64,000 nt of DNA from CF-46 sp042408445 (GTDB lineage: Bacteria; Chloroflexota; Limnocylindria; Limnocylindrales; CSP1-4): assembly GCA_042408445.1 (NCBI GenBank), contig JBHORC010000039.1:74350-138349 (forward strand), read 5' to 3'. Below the pieces are notes generated by a model. That model was not told where the DNA came from. It saw only the letters and a list, made by a program, of their open reading frames with translations, and searched no databases. Below, piece after piece: positions 59,888 to 64,000 of this stretch. How positions within the stretch are numbered: position 1 is the stretch's first letter; every line of letters starts with the position of its first letter. The position numbers and the translations under genes were made by a program.

Positions 59888-61309
59888 TCAGGCGGCCGTG
59901 GAGCCCTCTGCGGTGGGGTCGTCCGTCGGGATTGTCCGGACTCTCCCCACCGACGAGAGCAGCACCGGCAGGAACGTGAACATCCCGAGGATCGCCGAGA
60001 TCCAGACGGTGGTCGTGACCCCGACGACCTCCGACAGGCCGGCGCCGATCAGCGATCCGATCGGGATGGTCCCCCAGACGAGGAACCGCATCGTCGCGTT
60101 CATTCGGCCGAGGAAGTGCTCGGGCGTGATCGCCTGCCTCAGGCTGACCTGGGAGACGTTGTAGACGACGTTGTTCACGCTGCCGAGAAAGAACGACACC
60201 GAGAGCAGCCAGAAGGCGGTGTCCGGGTTCGCGATCGGCACGAGGAGCCCGATCGGTCCGAACGTCAGGGACGCCAGGACGATCGTCCGACCGACGCCGA
60301 GCCGCTTCTGGATCCGGCTGGTCACGAGCGCACCGACGAGGACGCCGGCGCCGCCGAGCCCACCCATCGTGCCGACCGCGGCGGGCGTCAGCAGCAGGAT
60401 CTTGTAGGCGTACACCGGGAAGATCGCGAACCCGATGTTCGTGAACAGGTTCGAGGTCGCGGTCGTGGCGGCGATGTTGCCCAGGTACTCGTGGCGAAGG
60501 ATGTAGCGGAGGCCTTCCTGGATCTGCTGCCGCATGCCGGCGACCTCGGTCGGCAGCGAGGTGGCGCCGGCCTCGTCCGCCGCGACCGTGCGTTCGGCGA
60601 CGAGCGTTCCCGCGTCCTGGGGTGAGGAGGCCGGGTCCCCGGCCGCCGCCGCGACCGCGTCCCCGCCCGGCGGATCGTCCGCCGCGGCAGCGGCGGACCG
60701 CGTCCCCGCCCGGACCCGCTCCCGGATCGAGACGATCAACCCGGCCGAGGCGAGGTAGCTCACCGCGTCGATCAGCACCGCGACCGGCGCGGAGAGCAGC
60801 GCGACGAACCCGCCACCGACCGGCTGACCGAGGATCTGCGCCGCCGATTGGCTCAGCTGCAGCTTCGAGTTGCCCTCGACGAGTTCGTCGCGCTCCAGAA
60901 TCGTCGGCAGGTAGGACTGGTCGGCAACGTCGAAGAAGACCGTCATCAGCCCGTTCACGAAGCCCACGACATACAGCTGCCAGATCGTGAGGGCGCCGAA
61001 GGCGTAGGCGATCGGGATCGATGCGAGCATCACCGCTCGCCCGAGGTCGCCGATCACGAGGATTCGCTTCTTCGGGAACCGATCGACCCAGACGCCGGCC
61101 GGAAGCGTGAACAGGAGGAACGGCAGGAATTCGATCGTCGTGAGGAGACCGACCTCGCCCGCCGGTGCGTTCAGGACGACGGCGGCGATGAACGGGATCG
61201 CAATCTGGCTGACCTGGGTCCCGAACAGCGAGACCGACGCCGCGGTCCACAGCCGGAGATAGTTTCCGTGCCGGAAGAGGCTGGCTCGCGAGCCGGGCGA
61301 CGAGGCCAA
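59888..61309 (-). CDS. MFS transporter (EntS/MFS_3-like)
   Basis: A 473-residue permease with twelve helices, starting at TTG 61309 behind GAGGAGAG. FRHGNYLRLWTAASVSLFGTQ and VDRFPKKRILVIGDLGRAVM (motif A) are typical of the EntS/multidrug type. A loop of about 60 residues after helix 6 is Ala/Asp-rich and disordered. It is encoded against the hut genes between hutU and ftcD and has its own promoter with repeated GTTAG/CTAAC sites. It need not take part in histidine use; a drug or siderophore efflux role is more typical. Confidence 0.87.
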   Translation of the reverse strand: MASSPGSRASLFRHGNYLRLWTAASVSLFGTQVSQIAIPFIAAVVLNAPAGEVGLLTTIEFLPFLLFTLPAGVWVDRFPKKRILVIGDLGRAVMLASIPIAYAFGALTIWQLYVVGFVNGLMTVFFDVADQSYLPTILERDELVEGNSKLQLSQSAAQILGQPVGGGFVALLSAPVAVLIDAVSYLASAGLIVSIRERVRAGTRSAAAAADDPPGGDAVAAAAGDPASSPQDAGTLVAERTVAADEAGATSLPTEVAGMRQQIQEGLRYILRHEYLGNIAATTATSNLFTNIGFAIFPVYAYKILLLTPAAVGTMGGLGGAGVLVGALVTSRIQKRLGVGRTIVLASLTFGPIGLLVPIANPDTAFWLLSVSFFLGSVNNVVYNVSQVSLRQAITPEHFLGRMNATMRFLVWGTIPIGSLIGAGLSEVVGVTTTVWISAILGMFTFLPVLLSSVGRVRTIPTDDPTAEGSTAA

Positions 61310-61378
61310 GCGACTCTCCTCGAGTGTGTCAGGGGATCGGTGGGAGCGGCGCTGCGCCCGAGTTCGACGAGGGGCGGC

Positions 61379-61409
61379 GTTAGTTTATCGTCTAACAGGA
61401 GTTAGTCAA
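61379..61409 (-). promoter_or_regulatory. Promoter with repeated operator half-sites
   Basis: On the minus strand TTGACT (61404-61409), 16-base spacer, TAAACT (61382-61387). Three half-sites overlap it: GTTAG at 61379, CTAAC at 61392 and GTTAG at 61401. The pairs form an 18-base palindrome and a 14-base one, as in TetR- or MarR-type operators. No regulator gene is adjacent. Confidence 0.55.
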
Positions 61410-61507
61410 CGGCGACGACCGGCGCGGGGCGCACGGGAATCGGCAGCCCCGCACGCCGTCATTGCGCCCGCGGCGCACCCCCGTCGCGCCGAGTCGAACG
61501 TGGCACG

Positions 61508-62545
61508 ATGACGTCGATGTCCAGCGTGCTCGAGGAGCTCGGCGACCGTCTCGTCGAATCCGTTCCCAACGTGTCGGAGGGCCGTCGGCTCGAGGTCGTC
61601 GACCGCCTCGCCGCCGCGATCGAAGCCGTGCCCAGCGTGCACCTGCTCGATCGGACGAGCGATGCCAGCCACAACCGTTCCGTGTTCACGCTGGCCGGCC
61701 CGGCCGCGGCGGTGTCCGAGGCGCTCGAGGCGCTCGTCGCCGGCGCCGTCCGCGACATCGACATGGACGAACACTCCGGGGAGCACCCGCGCATCGGAGC
61801 GGTCGACGTGATCCCGTTCGTGCCGCTCGCCGACACCACGATGGACGAGGCGGTCGAGCTCGCCCGCGCGTTCGCGGCCCGGATCGCCGACCGCTTCGAC
61901 CTTCCCGTCTACCTCTACGCCCAGGCCGCGCGGCGGTCCGATCGCGTCAAGCTCGCGGACGTCCGGCGGGGTCAGTACGAGGGCCTCAAGGCGGAGATCG
62001 CGCAGCACGGTCGCGAGCCGGATGTCGGTCCGGCCCGGATGCATCCGTCAGCGGGCGCGGTTGCGGTCGGCGCCCGGCCGTTCCTGATCGCCTACAACAT
62101 CAACCTCGACTCGGACGACGTCGAGCTGGCGAAGCGGATCGCCCGGCGGGTTCGCGAGTCCGGCGGCGGCCTCCCGAAGCTGCAGGCGAACGGATTCGCG
62201 GTGGAGGTTGCCGGGCCCGATGGCGAAACGCTGCATCGCGCGCAGGTCTCCATGAACGTCCTCGACTTCCGGGTCACGCCGCTCTGGCGCGTCTGGCAGG
62301 CGGTCCGATCGGAGGCTGCCGACGACGGCATCGAGCTCGCCGAGTCGGAGCTGATCGGCCTCGCGCCGATCGCGGCGTTCCTCGACGTCGCCGACCACCT
62401 CGATGCGGGCGAGGACCGGCCGGTCGAGGAGCGGCCGGTCGAGGAGCGGCTCGCCGCCGCCGCCGCGTATCTGAAGCTGCGTGACTTCGACCCGCTCCAG
62501 GCGCTCGAGTTGCGGCTGGCCGCCGCCCAGGGCGCGGCGAGGTGA
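61508..62545 (+). CDS. ftcD: Glutamate formimidoyltransferase
   Basis: A 345-residue enzyme moving the formimino group from formiminoglutamate to THF. VESVPNVSEGRRLEVVDRL and MDEHSGEHPRIGAVDVIPFVP (catalytic His near 89) are the N-terminal domain; PFLIAYNINLDSDDVELAKRI and QVSMNVLDFRVTPLWRV the second domain. Only the transferase half is present; the cyclodeaminase half is the separate fchA at 46408. A short DRPVEERPVEERL duplication lies near residue 305. ATG 61508 is 12 bases before hutI's operon partner ends; hutI starts 12 bases after this stop. Confidence 0.93.
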   Translation: MTSMSSVLEELGDRLVESVPNVSEGRRLEVVDRLAAAIEAVPSVHLLDRTSDASHNRSVFTLAGPAAAVSEALEALVAGAVRDIDMDEHSGEHPRIGAVDVIPFVPLADTTMDEAVELARAFAARIADRFDLPVYLYAQAARRSDRVKLADVRRGQYEGLKAEIAQHGREPDVGPARMHPSAGAVAVGARPFLIAYNINLDSDDVELAKRIARRVRESGGGLPKLQANGFAVEVAGPDGETLHRAQVSMNVLDFRVTPLWRVWQAVRSEAADDGIELAESELIGLAPIAAFLDVADHLDAGEDRPVEERPVEERLAAAAAYLKLRDFDPLQALELRLAAAQGAAR

Positions 62546-62557
62546 CGAGCTGATTCC

Positions 62558-63922
62558 GTGACGCTCCGACTCATCTCCGGTGGGCTCGACGCGGAGCGCG
62601 ATCGGCCGGCCGAGCCGGGGCTGCTCGTCGTCGGGGCACGGGAGGTCGTGACGGTTGCGGGCGGGGTCCGGATGGGGACGTCGCAGGGAGAGGTCGATCG
62701 GCGCGAGGCCGATCCGGACGGCCGCGATGGGCCCGCGGTCGCCGTCTGGGAGGGCACGATCCTGGGGGTCGGAAGCCGGGCGGAGCTCGAGCGAGCGCTC
62801 ACCGCCGAGGGCTACGCCGTCGACCAGTTCGTCCTGCTCGACGCGCGTGGCGGGACGGTCACGCCGGGGCTCGTCGACCCCCACACCCATCTCCTGTTCG
62901 CGGGAAGCCGGGAAGGGGAGCTGGAGCTCCGACAGCGCGGTGCCGCCTATCTCGAGATCCTCGCCGCGGGCGGCGGGATCCTCTCGACGGTCGCCGCGAC
63001 CCGCGCCGCTTCCGAGGATGAGCTCGCGGCGCACGGTCGTCGGTGGCTCGCCGAGATGCTCCGCCACGGCGTCACGACGGTGGAGGCAAAGTCCGGCTAC
63101 GGGCTGGATCTGGCCACCGAGCTGCGTCTGCTCGAGGTCGCCCACACGCTCGGTCACGAGGGGCCGATCGAGGTCGTGCCGACCTGGCTCGGTGCGCACG
63201 CCGTTCCGCCGGAGCTCCGCGGTCGCCCGGACGCCACCGAGACGTACGTCGCCCAGCTGATCGCCGAGCAGCTCCCCGGCGTCGCGGCGCAGGGTCGCGC
63301 GGTGGCAGCCGACGTGTTCTGCGAGGAGGGCGTCTTCAGCGCCGATCAGTCACGGCGGATCCTCGAGGCCGCGGCAGGGTACGGGCTCCGCCCGCGGCTG
63401 CATGCCGACGAGCTGGCACCGAGCGGCGGCGCGGAGCTCGCGGCGGAGATCGGGGCGACGACGGCGGACCATCTCGCGACCCCGTCACCGGCCGGAATCG
63501 ACGCCATGGCCCTTGCGGCTGCCGAAGGGCATCCGGTCGTGGCGACGCTCCTCCCCGCGACGACGTGGTTCCTCATGAAGGACCATCACGCCCCCGCCCG
63601 GACCTTCATCGACCGAGGCGTGCCGATCGCGATCGGCACGGACTTCAACCCCGGCACGTCACCGACGCCGAGCCTGCCGCTCGCGATGACCGCGGCGTGC
63701 CTGAACCTCCGGATGACGCCCGACGAGGTGCTCGCGGCCGTGACGATCAATGCGGCGCAGGCGTTGGGACTGGCGGATCGGATCGGCTCGCTGGAGGCGG
63801 GCAAGCAGGCCGACCTCGTGATCTGGAACGTGCCGACGTCTCGCCAGATTCCCTACTGGCCGGCCGCGGATCTCGTTCGAACGGTCGTGAAGAAGGGCCG
63901 CGTCGTTTACGAATCGGCGTAG
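62558..63922 (+). CDS. hutI: Imidazolonepropionase
   Basis: A 454-residue amidohydrolase opening the imidazolone ring to formiminoglutamate. TPGLVDPHTHLLFAG gives the metal His pair, VEAKSGYGLDLATELRLLEV the substrate-binding region, LHADELAPSGGAELA the next His, and IGTDFNPGTSPTPSLPLAM the metal Asp. Length is slightly above the usual 405-420 because of an N-terminal insertion between residues 35 and 60. GTG 62558 lies 12 bases after ftcD, so the two are in one operon. No gene lies in the final 78 bases of the window. Confidence 0.96.
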   Translation: MTLRLISGGLDAERDRPAEPGLLVVGAREVVTVAGGVRMGTSQGEVDRREADPDGRDGPAVAVWEGTILGVGSRAELERALTAEGYAVDQFVLLDARGGTVTPGLVDPHTHLLFAGSREGELELRQRGAAYLEILAAGGGILSTVAATRAASEDELAAHGRRWLAEMLRHGVTTVEAKSGYGLDLATELRLLEVAHTLGHEGPIEVVPTWLGAHAVPPELRGRPDATETYVAQLIAEQLPGVAAQGRAVAADVFCEEGVFSADQSRRILEAAAGYGLRPRLHADELAPSGGAELAAEIGATTADHLATPSPAGIDAMALAAAEGHPVVATLLPATTWFLMKDHHAPARTFIDRGVPIAIGTDFNPGTSPTPSLPLAMTAACLNLRMTPDEVLAAVTINAAQALGLADRIGSLEAGKQADLVIWNVPTSRQIPYWPAADLVRTVVKKGRVVYESA

Positions 63923-64000
63923 GGCCCCCGGCCGCGGCTGGGCGTGCCCCGCTGGCCGCGTCTGGCGCGCCCGGCGGCCTGGCCGCGTCCCGCCCGTCGC

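Noticed and set aside
1..64000. CRISPR arrays, tRNA or rRNA genes, insertion sequences, prophage
   Set aside because: No regularly spaced repeats, cloverleaf sequences, rRNA stretches, transposase or phage structural motifs were seen by reading; a tRNAscan or CRISPR search was not possible.

Overview
The window is high-GC bacterial DNA (about 65-70% in most places) with tightly packed genes, many 4-base start/stop overlaps and frequent GTG or TTG starts. The mix suggests a member of the Chloroflexota, perhaps the Limnocylindria/Ellin6529 side. It has many GT87-type membrane glycosyltransferases, SOS boxes of the GAAC-N4-GTTC type shared with Gram-positive bacteria, a STAND ATPase with a C-terminal SARP/BTAD output, and no outer-membrane genes. 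This placement is inference; an actinobacterium is the main alternative. No rRNA, tRNA, CRISPR array, transposase or phage gene was recognised.

Layout. (1) 1-28.6 kb: a large surface-glycan region. It holds membrane GT-C/GT87-like proteins, GT4 and GT2 glycosyltransferases, a nucleotide-sugar dehydrogenase, two NAD-dependent epimerases, two methyltransferases, a DegT aminotransferase, a WbqC-like protein, acetyltransferases, a GtrA flippase-like protein and a tandem pair of five-bladed-propeller proteins. Genes from 14.67 to 24.1 kb are visibly lower in GC than their flanks and may be an acquired sugar-modification island. (2) 28.7-33.6 kb: a LmbE-type deacetylase, protein-isoaspartate methyltransferase (pcm), a disordered single-helix protein and a DUF5317-MFS fusion. 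(3) 33.8-39.1 kb: a same-strand cassette of a 1142-residue STAND/BTAD regulator, a promoter with a structured leader, two tiny ORFs with strong ribosome-binding sites, and a membrane HD-GYP protein. The middle of this cassette has lower GC, and the boundaries fall near domain boundaries inside the two large genes. This is my best candidate for an undescribed system: a peptide-signalling circuit with swappable sensor parts. (4) 39.2-46.2 kb: a lipoprotein, a zinc-ribbon protein, dodecin, dnaB, lexA, DUF1232, rplI, dinB and a small SOS-promoter gene. (5) 46.4-49.8 kb: a one-carbon operon, fchA-folD-fhs. (6) 49.9-54.7 kb: a membrane sulfite-oxidase-like molybdoprotein, a fasciclin lipoprotein, a His-rich membrane protein, an MFS permease and a DedA protein. 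(7) 54.8-63.9 kb: a histidine-utilisation cluster (hutH, hutU, ftcD, hutI) with an acetyltransferase, a lipoprotein and an opposing MFS permease inserted.

How the parts fit. HutH, HutU and HutI turn histidine into formiminoglutamate, FtcD moves the formimino group to tetrahydrofolate, and FchA converts it to methenyl-THF. FolD and Fhs then handle the one-carbon unit. FolD here lacks the usual catalytic lysine of the cyclohydrolase, so FchA may do both deaminase and cyclohydrolase work. LexA has a textbook autoregulatory SOS promoter, and a near-copy of its first half sits just after dinB and drives a small downstream gene. Several transcription units start with a TANNNT hexamer 6-7 bases before the start codon, which suggests leaderless mRNAs.
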